The notes beneath the pieces were generated by a model that searched no databases, was not told the origin of the DNA, and saw only the letters and a program-made list of their open reading frames with translations. The position numbers were made by a program, and so were the translations under genes. 20,839 nt of DNA from Actinomycetota bacterium (GTDB lineage Bacteria; Actinomycetota; Humimicrobiia; Humimicrobiales; Humimicrobiaceae), in the NCBI GenBank assembly GCA_016783985.1, contig JADHVM010000008.1, positions 1 through 20,839 of the forward strand. The letters run 5' to 3'. Below, piece by piece: positions 1 through 8,762 of the stretch (position 1 is its first letter; every line of letters begins with the position of its first letter).

Positions 1-833
1 CCTATATTCATTCGGTTTAAAGTCTCATAAAAATTATAATCAACATTCGCAAATTTTTTCTTTATTTCCTCTGCTTTTATTAAAGGTATATTAAGCCCAA
101 TTGAAATATCATTAGTTATTAAATCCCCGCCTACTGGCAGGCAATAGGTGAAGACCATTTTTTTATTTTTATAAATCGCAACATCAGTTGTACCTCCCCC
201 TATATCCAGCAGTATTACCCCACTTTCTTTCTCTTCTGGAGTTAAAACTGCTTCACTTGAAGCCAGTGCCTCCAGTATAATGTCTTCAATTTCTATATTT
301 GCGCTTTTTATACTATTTACTACATTTCTAATAAGTGCTGCTGACCCATATACCACCAGGAGTTCTACACCTAATTTATCAGCTGAAAGTCCGATAGGAT
401 CCATTATTCCTTTTTCATCATCAACTGCAAACTGCCTGATTAAAGTATGTATAATACTATGTTGTGATGATATATTTATTTTATTTGCAATTGAAATTAA
501 TTTATCCACATCAGCTTTTTTCACAATTTTATTTGGCGGGCTCAAATTAATTTCATTCCAATTATTTATAAAGGAAATATGCTTTCCAGTTATTCCAATA
601 TAAGCACTGTCTACAAATATTTTTGAAGACTTTTCTGCCGTCTCGACTGAATTAAGTATTGATTTAGTAGCTTTATTTATATCAACAACTATCCCTTTTT
701 TAATTCCATTACATTCTGAAGTCCCATAACCTCTTATTTCTAATATATTATTTTTCTTAACAGCTCCAATAAAAGTACATACTTTTGTAGTACCAATATC
801 AATAGCTGCAATATAATCATCCTTTGCAGGCAA
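1..833 (-). CDS. ftsA: FtsA, cell division actin homologue (partial, C-terminus outside window)
   Basis: FtsA is the actin-fold, membrane-tethered protein that anchors FtsZ filaments and signals to the septal wall machinery. About 277 codons are present and the frame runs open off the left edge, so roughly the last third of a usual ~420-residue protein is missing. I translated the ends and the central part directly: the N-terminus reads MPAKDDYIAAIDIGTTKV (phosphate-1 loop), and further on come GVILLDIGGGTTDVA (phosphate-2 loop) and a CLPVGGDLITNDISIGL segment, all FtsA hallmarks. The start is TTG at 833, preceded by GGAGG six bases upstream, one of the clearest ribosome sites in the cluster. 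A GTG two codons earlier is in frame but touches the Shine-Dalgarno sequence. The gap to the ftsQ stop is 17 nt, so the two genes are almost certainly cotranscribed. Confidence 0.96.
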   Translation of the reverse strand, partial: MPAKDDYIAAIDIGTTKVCTFIGAVKKNNILEIRGYGTSECNGIKKGIVVDINKATKSILNSVETAEKSSKIFVDSAYIGITGKHISFINNWNEINLSPPNKIVKKADVDKLISIANKINISSQHSIIHTLIRQFAVDDEKGIMDPIGLSADKLGVELLVVYGSAALIRNVVNSIKSANIEIEDIILEALASSEAVLTPEEKESGVILLDIGGGTTDVAIYKNKKMVFTYCLPVGGDLITNDISIGLNIPLIKAEEIKKKFANVDYNFYETLNRMNI

Positions 834-850
834 ATCCACCCTCCAATTTT

Positions 851-1642
851 TTATTTTATAATTGGGTTCTCAATGTTCCTTAAATCTATTATATAATAAT
901 TAGTTTTTTCTTTCGATAATTGTTTTAAAATTTGTTTAAGTATTTCATTTTTCTGTATTATATCTTTACTATTTCCAAAAATTATATTCTTTCCTTCAAT
1001 TGTCTTAAAAATTATATCTCCAGAAAAATTATCATCTATCCATGCTTCTTCTATTTCATCTTTAATCTCACTATCAAGAGTAAGATATATTTCCCCGCAA
1101 CTTAAAACACTCTTTTTTGCAACTTTCTCTCCTGCTTCAGGCTTGTAACCGATAGCATTCCTCACCAAAATTAAATTCTTATAATAATCTAATTCATCCT
1201 TATCTAATTCCTCCAGAATAACACCTTCGTTATCTAAAAGGTAATAATCACTTCTGTAACTAATTGTTATATATGGTTTTCTCTCTATAATTTCAAATAT
1301 AACTTCGTTTGGAAAAACTTTATCAAGTTTCACTTCCTTAAGCCAGAAAAGATTTTCAACTAGTTTCTCCTCAATTCCCTTTTTATCTATCTCGAATATA
1401 TTCATCCCAATTAATTCATTGGCATGTTCTAAAATTTCTTCATCACTATAATGACTATTACTATTTATTATTATACTATTTATTTTAAAATAACTACTAT
1501 TGTAGAAATAATTTACGCCATATAGTAAACCTAAGAAAAATATTACAATTAAGAAAACTCTTAAAAAATACCAAAACTTCTTTCTAATTGACCTTCTTTT
1601 TCTCGTTAAAATTCTGCCATCTTTTTTTTCAATTAATTCCAT
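851..1642 (-). CDS. ftsQ: FtsQ/DivIB-type cell division protein
   Basis: FtsQ is a bitopic divisome protein that links FtsL and FtsB-type partners to the septal synthase. The 263-residue product has a basic cytoplasmic N-terminus (KRRSIRKK), one membrane segment at about residues 24-46, then a POTRA-type domain at about 52-121 (FKINSIIIN... NLFWLKEVKLDKVFPNEVIFEIIERKPYI) and an extracytoplasmic beta domain. The run ending in ERKPYI is a typical POTRA/FtsQ boundary. Length matches the family (250-280). It lies between ddl (11 nt upstream) and ftsA (17 nt downstream), the classical place. No good Shine-Dalgarno sequence precedes the ATG, so translation may depend on ribosomes finishing ddl. The assignment rests on topology, the POTRA pattern and position, since FtsQ sequences diverge widely. 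Confidence 0.92.
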   Translation of the reverse strand: MELIEKKDGRILTRKRRSIRKKFWYFLRVFLIVIFFLGLLYGVNYFYNSSYFKINSIIINSNSHYSDEEILEHANELIGMNIFEIDKKGIEEKLVENLFWLKEVKLDKVFPNEVIFEIIERKPYITISYRSDYYLLDNEGVILEELDKDELDYYKNLILVRNAIGYKPEAGEKVAKKSVLSCGEIYLTLDSEIKDEIEEAWIDDNFSGDIIFKTIEGKNIIFGNSKDIIQKNEILKQILKQLSKEKTNYYIIDLRNIENPIIK

Positions 1643-1653
1643 ATATTAAAATT

Positions 1654-2643
1654 TTACACTTTTAAACTTGCAAAATTTAATACTATCTCTACCAGTAAAT
1701 CAAAGCTGATACCTGCAGCTCCTGCTGCTTTTGGAACCAGACTCGTTGGAGTCATTCCAGGTATTGTGTTTACCTCCAGCATATATATTTTTTTATCATC
1801 ACCTAAAATAAAATCAACCCTTGATATACCCCAGCAATCAAGACTTCTGTGGCTTTTTAATGCAAGGTTAGTTATTTCTTCAGATATATTTTTCTCCAAT
1901 TTAGCTGGAACTATATACTCAGTTAACCCTTTTGTATATTTAGACTTATAATCATAAAAACCGCTTTTTGGCTTTATTTCTATAATTGGGAGTGTAAAAG
2001 GTTTGTCTGCAATTATACTCACTGTTAGTAATCGCCCATAAATATATTTTTCAATAAGAATTTTACTATCAAAATTAAAAGCAGTTTTAATACCTGAAGA
2101 TAATTCTGATTTATTATATAAAATACTCACACCTATTGTTGACCCCCCTCTGTTCGGCTTAATAATCACAGGATAGGTAATTCTTTTTTTTATTTCCTCA
2201 TCTATCTTATTGAGATCACTATCATTATAAGAGCTGACTTCAATAAAGCTTGGAGTATTGATTTTTTCATATTTAAAAATCTTTTTTGAAAATGTTTTAT
2301 CCATTGCCATCGCACTGGACATAACACCAGAACCTGTATAGGATATTTTAAGAAGTTCAAGTAATCCCTGCACTGTTCCATCTTCACCATACTTTCCATG
2401 AAGAGCAATAAAAGCCAGGTTGATTGATTTTAATTTATTTATAAAATCATCCCTTAAATCAATAAAAACAGTATTATAACCCATTGCTAAAAGAGATTTA
2501 TAAATACCCTTGCCTGTTTCCAAAGATACTTCTCTTTCAGATGAAATACCACCAGCAATCACTCCTACCATTAAAGATTCTTTTTTCTCTCTTATAGCCA
2601 GTTTTTTAAAATTTTCTAATATCTTGTCCATTTTCAAACCCAA
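1654..2643 (-). CDS. ddl: D-alanine--D-alanine ligase
   Basis: Ddl is a cytoplasmic ATP-grasp ligase that makes the D-Ala-D-Ala dipeptide used by MurF. Visible family features are VGVIAGGISSEREVSLETG near the N-terminus, ALHGKYGEDGTVQGLLELL, YTGSGVMSSAMAMDK, the omega-loop segment FYDYKSKY, whose KY pair is typical of D-Ala:D-Ala rather than D-Ala:D-Lac enzymes, and the C-terminal LEVNTIPGMTPTSLVPKAA metal/ATP site. The longest frame begins with TTG at 2643, inside the end of murB (38-nt overlap), and gives 329 residues. An ATG at 2631 removes four residues. An ATG at 2571 (MVGVIAGG) fits the usual Ddl N-terminus and would leave a 34-nt gap after murB. No strong Shine-Dalgarno sequence settles this. 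Function is secure and the start is not. Confidence 0.95.
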   Translation of the reverse strand: MGLKMDKILENFKKLAIREKKESLMVGVIAGGISSEREVSLETGKGIYKSLLAMGYNTVFIDLRDDFINKLKSINLAFIALHGKYGEDGTVQGLLELLKISYTGSGVMSSAMAMDKTFSKKIFKYEKINTPSFIEVSSYNDSDLNKIDEEIKKRITYPVIIKPNRGGSTIGVSILYNKSELSSGIKTAFNFDSKILIEKYIYGRLLTVSIIADKPFTLPIIEIKPKSGFYDYKSKYTKGLTEYIVPAKLEKNISEEITNLALKSHRSLDCWGISRVDFILGDDKKIYMLEVNTIPGMTPTSLVPKAAGAAGISFDLLVEIVLNFASLKV

Positions 2644-3550
2644 TCATTCTTACTTCGTATTCTACTTCCTTATTAAACTTCTCTCTTATAATATCTCTTA
2701 TTATTTTTGATAAAACCAATATATCTTTTGCAGTAGCATTTTTATAATTCTCTAAAAAATTAGCATGTTTTCCTGAGACTTTTGCACCCCCATAATGAAA
2801 ATTTTTAAGACCGCACCCTTCTATCATTCTTCCAATAGGGATTGGATAGCCTGGTAAATTCTTAAAAAAGCTGCCAGCATTTTTTGTGCCTACTGGTTGA
2901 TTTAGTTTTTTTCTTTTAATTCTTTTTCTAACTTTTTGCAAGACTGCTCTTTTTTCTAATAAATCTGCTTTTAATACAACATCAGTTAATACCAGCAGGT
3001 CAGGAACATAAAAATGCCTGTATCTATAATTACAATCTTTTATATTTATAACTTCTTCCTCTAGTTTGCTTCCAGAAATATATTTAACCCTGCTGATATA
3101 ATTGCAAATACCCTGGTTTTTATCACCACTATTTCCAATTACACCCCCGCCTATCGTACCCGGGATACCTCCCAAAAATGAAAAATCATAACCTAACTTC
3201 GCAGTTTTAATTACAAATTTGGTCATTTTATATGCCGCTCCAACTGCTATTTCGCCGTTTTTTTCAAATTTTATATAATCAAATTCTCCGCCAAGTCTTA
3301 TAAATACTATATTAAGATAATCATCGTTTAACAGAATATTTGTACCATCACCAATTATTTCAAAACCCACATCATTTTCCATACAAATCCCCAGCAGCTT
3401 TAACAGAATATCCCTGCTTTCCACAGTTATAAAACAAAAACTTCTGCCACCTATTTTCAATGACATCAGTTTCGAAGTATCATAATCAAAGCAAGTTTCT
3501 TTAATACTAATATCTTTTAATAATTCTTTTACCTTTTTAATTTTAAGCAT
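2606..3550 (-). CDS. murB: UDP-N-acetylenolpyruvoylglucosamine reductase
   Basis: MurB is the FAD- and NADPH-dependent cytoplasmic reductase that converts UDP-GlcNAc-enolpyruvate to UDP-MurNAc. The 314-residue protein shows the FAD-binding pattern (SLKIGGRSFCFITVES, then IIGDGTNILLND), the loop FLGGIPGTIGGGVIGNSG, the YRYR motif carrying the conserved arginine, the active-site serine in NAGSFFKNL and the C-terminal EYEVRMIG glutamate. The ATG start is fixed by an in-frame TAA only three codons upstream. A 72-nt spacer separates it from murC, one of the larger gaps in the cluster, and its end overlaps the longest form of ddl. Placing murB between murC and ddl resembles several deep-branching and Gram-positive dcw clusters; E. 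coli keeps murB elsewhere. High confidence. Confidence 0.96.
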   Translation of the reverse strand: MLKIKKVKELLKDISIKETCFDYDTSKLMSLKIGGRSFCFITVESRDILLKLLGICMENDVGFEIIGDGTNILLNDDYLNIVFIRLGGEFDYIKFEKNGEIAVGAAYKMTKFVIKTAKLGYDFSFLGGIPGTIGGGVIGNSGDKNQGICNYISRVKYISGSKLEEEVINIKDCNYRYRHFYVPDLLVLTDVVLKADLLEKRAVLQKVRKRIKRKKLNQPVGTKNAGSFFKNLPGYPIPIGRMIEGCGLKNFHYGGAKVSGKHANFLENYKNATAKDILVLSKIIRDIIREKFNKEVEYEVRMIGFENGQDIRKF

Positions 3551-3622
3551 TGTTACTTATAATTTATTTCATTTATTACTACTTCATTATCACCATTTGC
3601 AATAATTTTAAATTTTGCTGCC

Positions 3623-5005
3623 TTAATTTTTTAGTAATTCCTCTGTAACTCTTGTAATATCTCCTGCCCCCATTAGCAGAACAATATCATTTTCTCTCAT
3701 ATTCAATTCCAGATACTTGCAAATATCCTGAAGACGAGGGATATAGACTATTCTATTTTTAAATCCGCCATCAATTAAATTATTCAGGAGCAATTTACCT
3801 GTAATACCTGGCAATGGCTGCTCGCCTGCTCCGTAAACATCAGTAATTACAACAATATCACTGTAGTTAAAACAATCATTAAACTTATTGTATAAATTTT
3901 GCAATCTTGTATATCTGTGCGGCTGGAAAATCGTTATAATCCTATCTCTTTTTTCAGCCTTTGCTGCCTCCAAAGTTACCTTTATCTCTGTAGGATGATG
4001 AGCATAATCATCAAAAATTAATGCGCCATTCTTTTCCCCTCTTTTTTCAAATCTTCTCTTTATTCCCGTGAAGAATTTAAGAATCTCTACTGCTTTTTCC
4101 ATATTCATCTCCATACCATAGCATACTGCCAAAGCTGCAAGGCTGTTTTTTATATTATATATACCAGGAACATTCAATTTAACATCTATTTTCTTTTTTT
4201 TATTTCCTTTTTTAATAATTAAACTATACGAAGATGTAAAATTAGATATTTTGATATTTTCTGCATAAATATCATTTTTCTTCCCAATGCCATAACAAAT
4301 AATTTTTCTATCTTTCCTTCCAATAATATCATTAAGTTTTACCTCATCCCCATTTATAACAACCAGCCCGCCTGTTTTTGTATTTTCTACAAATTTAATA
4401 AAACTTCTACTTAAATTTTCAAAACTTTTATAATAATCAAGATGATCCTCCTCTATGTTTGTGATAACACCAACAAAAGGTTTGTATTTTAAAAAAGAAC
4501 CATCACTTTCACATGCTTCTGCAATAACATAATCTCCTTCTCCGAATCGTGCATTTGACCCAAGCTCGTTCAACTCGCCTCCTATTATTATTGTTGGATC
4601 TAGATCCAGACCCCGAAATATAAGAGATATCATAGAAGTTGTTGTAGTTTTCCCATGAGTGCCTGTTACTGCTATTGCTTTCCTACTATTTAAGATACTA
4701 GCCAATATGTCTGAACGACTGAAGATTGGAATATTTTTTTCCTTTGCTGCTAAAATTTCTATATTATCACGAGGTATTGCTGTAGAATATACAACCGCAT
4801 CAAAACCTACTATATTCTCTTTCCTGTGTCCAATATAAATTTTGATACCTTCATTTCTTAATAGATTTACATACCGCGACTCCTTTATATCAGACCCTGA
4901 TACTTTATATCCCATACCTTTCAATACTATAGCGATTGCGCTCATACCAGCACCGCCAGTTCCTACTAAAAAATAACTTTTATAGTCTTTGAAACAATTA
5001 CTCAT
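3623..5005 (-). CDS. murC: UDP-N-acetylmuramate--L-alanine ligase
   Basis: MurC adds L-alanine to UDP-MurNAc, the first of the four ATP-dependent Mur ligase steps in the cytoplasm. The 460 residues begin with an N-terminal nucleotide-sugar domain (FLVGTGGAGMSAIA at 12-25, then SGSDI), followed by the P-loop GTHGKTTT at about 115-122; the histidine in this loop marks MurC among Mur ligases. EACESDGSFLKYKP and TNIEEDHLDYY follow in the central domain, with DDYAHHPTEI and FQPHRYTR in the C-terminal domain. Length is normal. The ATG lies 3 nt after the murG stop, and a GGAG sits inside the murG 3' end, so translation of the two is probably coupled. Nothing looks damaged. Confidence 0.98.
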   Translation of the reverse strand: MSNCFKDYKSYFLVGTGGAGMSAIAIVLKGMGYKVSGSDIKESRYVNLLRNEGIKIYIGHRKENIVGFDAVVYSTAIPRDNIEILAAKEKNIPIFSRSDILASILNSRKAIAVTGTHGKTTTTSMISLIFRGLDLDPTIIIGGELNELGSNARFGEGDYVIAEACESDGSFLKYKPFVGVITNIEEDHLDYYKSFENLSRSFIKFVENTKTGGLVVINGDEVKLNDIIGRKDRKIICYGIGKKNDIYAENIKISNFTSSYSLIIKKGNKKKKIDVKLNVPGIYNIKNSLAALAVCYGMEMNMEKAVEILKFFTGIKRRFEKRGEKNGALIFDDYAHHPTEIKVTLEAAKAEKRDRIITIFQPHRYTRLQNLYNKFNDCFNYSDIVVITDVYGAGEQPLPGITGKLLLNNLIDGGFKNRIVYIPRLQDICKYLELNMRENDIVLLMGAGDITRVTEELLKN

Positions 5006-5008
5006 TTT

Positions 5009-6142
5009 CTAATTAACTCCTACAAGCTTTGAAGTTATTATTTCCGCACTATCAGTTCTGCAGTTTCCAATTTTTATTTTCTTAATCTCTGCGAACTCTT
5101 TCCTGCCATCGCCTAAAAATCCCTCAATCTTTTGTGCCAGGATATCCTTATTCAAATCCTTGTCTAATACCAAAATGGCTTTTCTACTATCAGCTAGAAA
5201 TTTTGCATTATAATACTGATGATTATCGACTGCCTTAGGATATGGTATTAGTATTGCTGGAATATTGCTGATAATAAGTTCAGCAACAGTATTTGCACCT
5301 GCTCTTGATATTACTAAATCTGCAATTCTGTATATTTTATTCATTTCATTAATATATGGATAGATTTTAAAAATTATATTGTCTTCATTTCTAGTAATAT
5401 TTTTTAACATTTTATTTAATTCATCATAATAACGAACTCCACAGATAAGTAAAATTTGAATTTCTCTACTGCCCCTAAAATATTTATAAAGATCAATTAT
5501 AGTATCATTAATTTTTTCTGCTCCAAGGCTTCCTCCAAATGCTATTATATTAAATCTGCCCTTCTCTAAATTCCATTTTGCATATTCACATTCTTCATAT
5601 TTTACTTTCTTTATAATCTCTCTTACTGGATTCCCGCTAAATACTACTCTGCTGCTATTAATATTTAGAAATTTTTCTGTTTCACTAAAGCTAATAAAGA
5701 AATACTTGGAAAATCTTGAAAAAAACATATTTAGCCTGCCAGGAATATAATTTTGTTCATGTAAGGCGATATTTTTCCTTAAAAATATCGCAGCTAATAG
5801 AACTGGGGCACAGACATATCCACCCATTCCAAGAATAATATCAGGTTTAAATTTAATAATTATTGCCAGCGATTTTAAAAACCCTAAATTTAATGAAAAT
5901 AAAAATTTTAAATATGTTTTTATTCTATTAAACCATGCTCTATTTGTATTCAAACCGGATGATTTTACAGTTGTAAAATCTACTCCAAGGTCAGGAATAA
6001 ATTTATTTTCCATACCTCTTTTTGTTCCAACAAATAATAGTCTATAATCCGGATAATTCTGTCTTATACTTTCTATAATAGCTACTGCAGGATAAATATG
6101 TCCTGCTGTACCACCACCGCAAATTATTATTCCCATATTCAT
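5009..6142 (-). CDS. murG: MurG, lipid II synthase (UDP-GlcNAc transferase)
   Basis: MurG is a peripheral membrane GT-B glycosyltransferase that transfers GlcNAc from UDP-GlcNAc to lipid I on the inner leaflet, giving lipid II. The 377 residues show the glycine loop GGGTAGH at 9-15, HEQNYIPG at about 128-135, the second glycine loop GGSLGA at about 203-208, and the donor-binding block SRAGANTVAE at about 279-288 followed by PYPKAVDNHQ. Two closely spaced in-frame ATGs (6142 and 6136) are both plausible starts and differ by two residues. Neither has a strong Shine-Dalgarno sequence. A 35-nt gap separates it from ftsW and 3 nt from murC. This order, ftsW-murG-murC, is the ancestral dcw arrangement. 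Confidence 0.97.
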   Translation of the reverse strand: MNMGIIICGGGTAGHIYPAVAIIESIRQNYPDYRLLFVGTKRGMENKFIPDLGVDFTTVKSSGLNTNRAWFNRIKTYLKFLFSLNLGFLKSLAIIIKFKPDIILGMGGYVCAPVLLAAIFLRKNIALHEQNYIPGRLNMFFSRFSKYFFISFSETEKFLNINSSRVVFSGNPVREIIKKVKYEECEYAKWNLEKGRFNIIAFGGSLGAEKINDTIIDLYKYFRGSREIQILLICGVRYYDELNKMLKNITRNEDNIIFKIYPYINEMNKIYRIADLVISRAGANTVAELIISNIPAILIPYPKAVDNHQYYNAKFLADSRKAILVLDKDLNKDILAQKIEGFLGDGRKEFAEIKKIKIGNCRTDSAEIITSKLVGVN

Positions 6143-6177
6143 AACATTAACTTTTTACTTATAATATTTAAAATTTA

Positions 6178-7332
6178 TCAAGCTTCTCTTGTATTATTTT
6201 TAACAACTGTAATATTCTGCCTTGATATATTTAACAGTATTCCAACACTTACCATACATATTAAAAGAGATGAACCACCAAAACTTATAAATGGCAATGT
6301 AAGACCTGTTACTGGCAGCAGTCCAATAACAACTGCAACATTTATTATAACCTGAATTGCAATTAGCGCTGTCATTCCAGCAGCTAAAATCCTCCCAAAA
6401 AATTCTTCAGTTTTTAAACAAACCCTTATACCAAATAAAGTAAATAGAAAAAATAGGAGCAATACAATTGTAGTACCTACAAGACCAAATTCTTCTCCCA
6501 GGATAGCAAATATAAAATCTGTGTGAGCTTCTGGAAGATATGAGTATTTTTGTACGCTATTGCCCAGACCAACGCCAGTAATGCTGCCCGAACCAAGCGC
6601 AATTAATGATTGGTTGACCTGAAAGTTAACACCAGTGCCTCCTGTTGTTTTATCAATAAATGCAAATATTCTTTCTCTCCTGTATTCCTCCATCATCATA
6701 TAACCAACAATTACTGCAATTCCAATTATTCCAAGACTAAAAATATGCTGAAATTTTACATTTCCTACAAACAATACTGTAAATGCTACTGCCCATATTA
6801 TGATAACAGTACTCAAATCAGGTTCCAAAAAGATTAAAATGGTAACTATAACCAGAACCACAAATGCAGGAAACAATATATTTTTAATACTGCTTCTTTT
6901 CCTGTATTTCTTATTTAAAGTATCACATAGAAATATAATAACTGCCAATTTTGCAACCTCAGATGGCTGGATATTAAAAAATAATAAGTTTAACCATCTT
7001 CTAGAACCACCTATTTCTATGCTAAAACTAGGTATTAACACTATTGCCAATAGTCCTATTGCTATTAAAATAAAAAAAATAGAAATTTTAGAATAAAAAT
7101 GATAATTAATTTTAGAAAATATAATAAATAATATTAAAGAAATTACCCACCATATAATCTGCCTCCTTACGAACCAGTATGGATCACTAAAATACCTTTC
7201 TCCCACTGCAATTGAAGCACTGGAAATCATTATTATTCCAATAACAGAAAGTAAAAATGTTATAATGAATATAAAATAATATTCAATATTTACTCTAAAG
7301 ATATTATATCTTCCTAAATTTGTTTCATTCAC
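6178..7332 (-). CDS. ftsW: FtsW, SEDS-family septal peptidoglycan polymerase
   Basis: FtsW is the multi-pass SEDS glycosyltransferase that polymerises lipid II at the septum with its class B PBP partner. The 384-residue protein is hydrophobic, with about ten membrane segments, and contains LPEAHTDFIFAILGEEFGLVG, the signature extracytoplasmic loop, LEPDLSTVIIIW, and the C-terminal GLLPVTGLTLPFISFGGSSLL. The start is GTG at 7332: its first bases overlap the murD TGA stop (GTGA overlap), and the next in-frame methionine lies inside the first membrane helix, so no shorter start works. RodA is the main alternative, but the position between murD and murG and the pairing with an ftsI gene in the same cluster favour FtsW. 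Confidence 0.96.
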   Translation of the reverse strand: MNETNLGRYNIFRVNIEYYFIFIITFLLSVIGIIMISSASIAVGERYFSDPYWFVRRQIIWWVISLILFIIFSKINYHFYSKISIFFILIAIGLLAIVLIPSFSIEIGGSRRWLNLLFFNIQPSEVAKLAVIIFLCDTLNKKYRKRSSIKNILFPAFVVLVIVTILIFLEPDLSTVIIIWAVAFTVLFVGNVKFQHIFSLGIIGIAVIVGYMMMEEYRRERIFAFIDKTTGGTGVNFQVNQSLIALGSGSITGVGLGNSVQKYSYLPEAHTDFIFAILGEEFGLVGTTIVLLLFFLFTLFGIRVCLKTEEFFGRILAAGMTALIAIQVIINVAVVIGLLPVTGLTLPFISFGGSSLLICMVSVGILLNISRQNITVVKNNTREA

Positions 7333-8759
7333 TGCCTGGACTTCCTTTTCTTGACTAAATATTTAAATCTTTCCCCTCTTTCCCTGTAATCTTTAAACAT
7401 ATCCATACTGGCACATGCAGGTGAGAGTAATAATACTTCTCCAGGAGAAGTAGTTTTAAATCCTTTTTCTACCGCATCTTCTAATGTCTGACACATATAG
7501 ACTTTATAATCATGCCTGTACTTCTTTACCATATTGAAGATTTTTAATTTTACCTCGCCAATTATTATTAAGTTATTAACTTTTTGATTTAAAAAAGGAA
7601 TTAAAGTTTCAAAATTCATATTCTTATCCATACCACCCATAATCAAAGTTACTTCTTTATCAAAATTACTTAGAGCCTTTATCGCAGAATCAGGGTTTGT
7701 TGACTTAGAGTCATTAAAACATCTAATTTCACAAGTAACACCTAAATATTCCAACCTGTGATACAGAGGTTTAAATTTTTTAAGTGTATTTTCAATATTC
7801 CTATCATCCACATTAAATAACTTTACTGCTGCAACTGAAGCCATTATGTTAGAAATATTATGATTTCCCTGCAGAAAAATTTTTTTAATTTTTATTCTTC
7901 CACTGCTGGATTTTATTCTGTAAAAAATATTATTATTTTCATGCCAGAGGTTGAGACCTTCTTTATAATAAAATCCATAATTAATGACGTTGACATGTGA
8001 TCTCTTATGGTAATCCTCAATCTCTAATCTCTTACTAATCCTTTCATCATCTATATTAAAAATTGCAAAATCACCACAGCTCATGCAGGAAAATAATTTA
8101 AATTTTAAATCTGTATAATTATCAATAGTTAAATGTCTATCCATATGGTCACTGGTTATGTTTAAAATTATACTAATATGGGGTGCAAATTTATAAATCC
8201 TTTCTAATTGAAAACTGCTCACTTCTATTACTCTGACCGTACTATATTTACTATTATCATTAATAGTGTCAATTATAGGATTGCCAATATTTCCACAAAC
8301 CTGTACAGCCATACCAGCATCCTGTAAAATTTTTCCAATTAAAGACACTACTGTAGTTTTTCCATTTGTCCCTGTAACAGCAATTGTGTTTTTCCTCTCT
8401 TCCTTTGTCATCATATTCCAGGCAAGTTCTACCTCACTCCATATAGGAATTTTCATTTCTTGCGAATATTTTATAAGAGGTATTTCCAATGGAACGCCAG
8501 GGCTAATTATTATTAAATCTATATCATTCAATAATTCTTTTTTCTGGTTTACGTCTTCACCAAGTATTATTTTTACATTAGATTTCCCTTTACTGCCACT
8601 TATACTAAAATTACTACTTAAATTTATATTTGGATTATTATCAATGCCTGTTATGGAATAAACAATTGGAGATATTTTATTAATTACAGATACTCCTGTT
8701 TTCCCCAGACCTATTACCAGTATTTTCTTATTTTTAAAAAAAGTTAAATTATCATTCAT
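7329..8759 (-). CDS. murD: UDP-N-acetylmuramoyl-L-alanine--D-glutamate ligase
   Basis: MurD adds D-glutamate to UDP-MurNAc-L-Ala. The N-terminal domain has the loop VIGLGKTGVSV (15-25), and SPGVP is followed by EVELAW and the P-loop GTNGKTT at about 130-136. CGNIGNP, EVSSFQLE and ILNITSDHMDRH are characteristic of MurD, and NDSKSTNPDSAIKAL in the C-terminal domain is its clearest signature. At 476 residues it is longer than the usual 437-450; the extra length seems to lie partly in a serine-, lysine- and asparagine-rich stretch around residues 44-64 between the first nucleotide-binding turn and the SPGVP loop. Translation starts at ATG three bases after the mraY stop, and the gene ends in a 4-nt overlap with ftsW. 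Confidence 0.97.
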   Translation of the reverse strand: MNDNLTFFKNKKILVIGLGKTGVSVINKISPIVYSITGIDNNPNINLSSNFSISGSKGKSNVKIILGEDVNQKKELLNDIDLIIISPGVPLEIPLIKYSQEMKIPIWSEVELAWNMMTKEERKNTIAVTGTNGKTTVVSLIGKILQDAGMAVQVCGNIGNPIIDTINDNSKYSTVRVIEVSSFQLERIYKFAPHISIILNITSDHMDRHLTIDNYTDLKFKLFSCMSCGDFAIFNIDDERISKRLEIEDYHKRSHVNVINYGFYYKEGLNLWHENNNIFYRIKSSSGRIKIKKIFLQGNHNISNIMASVAAVKLFNVDDRNIENTLKKFKPLYHRLEYLGVTCEIRCFNDSKSTNPDSAIKALSNFDKEVTLIMGGMDKNMNFETLIPFLNQKVNNLIIIGEVKLKIFNMVKKYRHDYKVYMCQTLEDAVEKGFKTTSPGEVLLLSPACASMDMFKDYRERGERFKYLVKKRKSRQ

Positions 8760-8762
8760 TTT

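Noticed and set aside
280..603. Plus-strand open frame of 107 codons
   Set aside because: It is antisense to ftsA, whose frame is confirmed by phosphate-loop motifs across the same region; the translation has no family features.
2202..2408. Minus-strand 68-codon frame inside ddl
   Set aside because: It is a shifted frame of ddl; the ATP-grasp motifs are in the main frame.
6610..7096. Two plus-strand frames opposite ftsW
   Set aside because: Both are complementary to FtsW membrane helices and have no ribosome site or recognisable domain.
8266..8661. Plus-strand open frame of 131 codons
   Set aside because: Antisense shadow of murD, where the conserved P-loop and SPGVP motifs lie; AT-rich DNA opens such frames easily.
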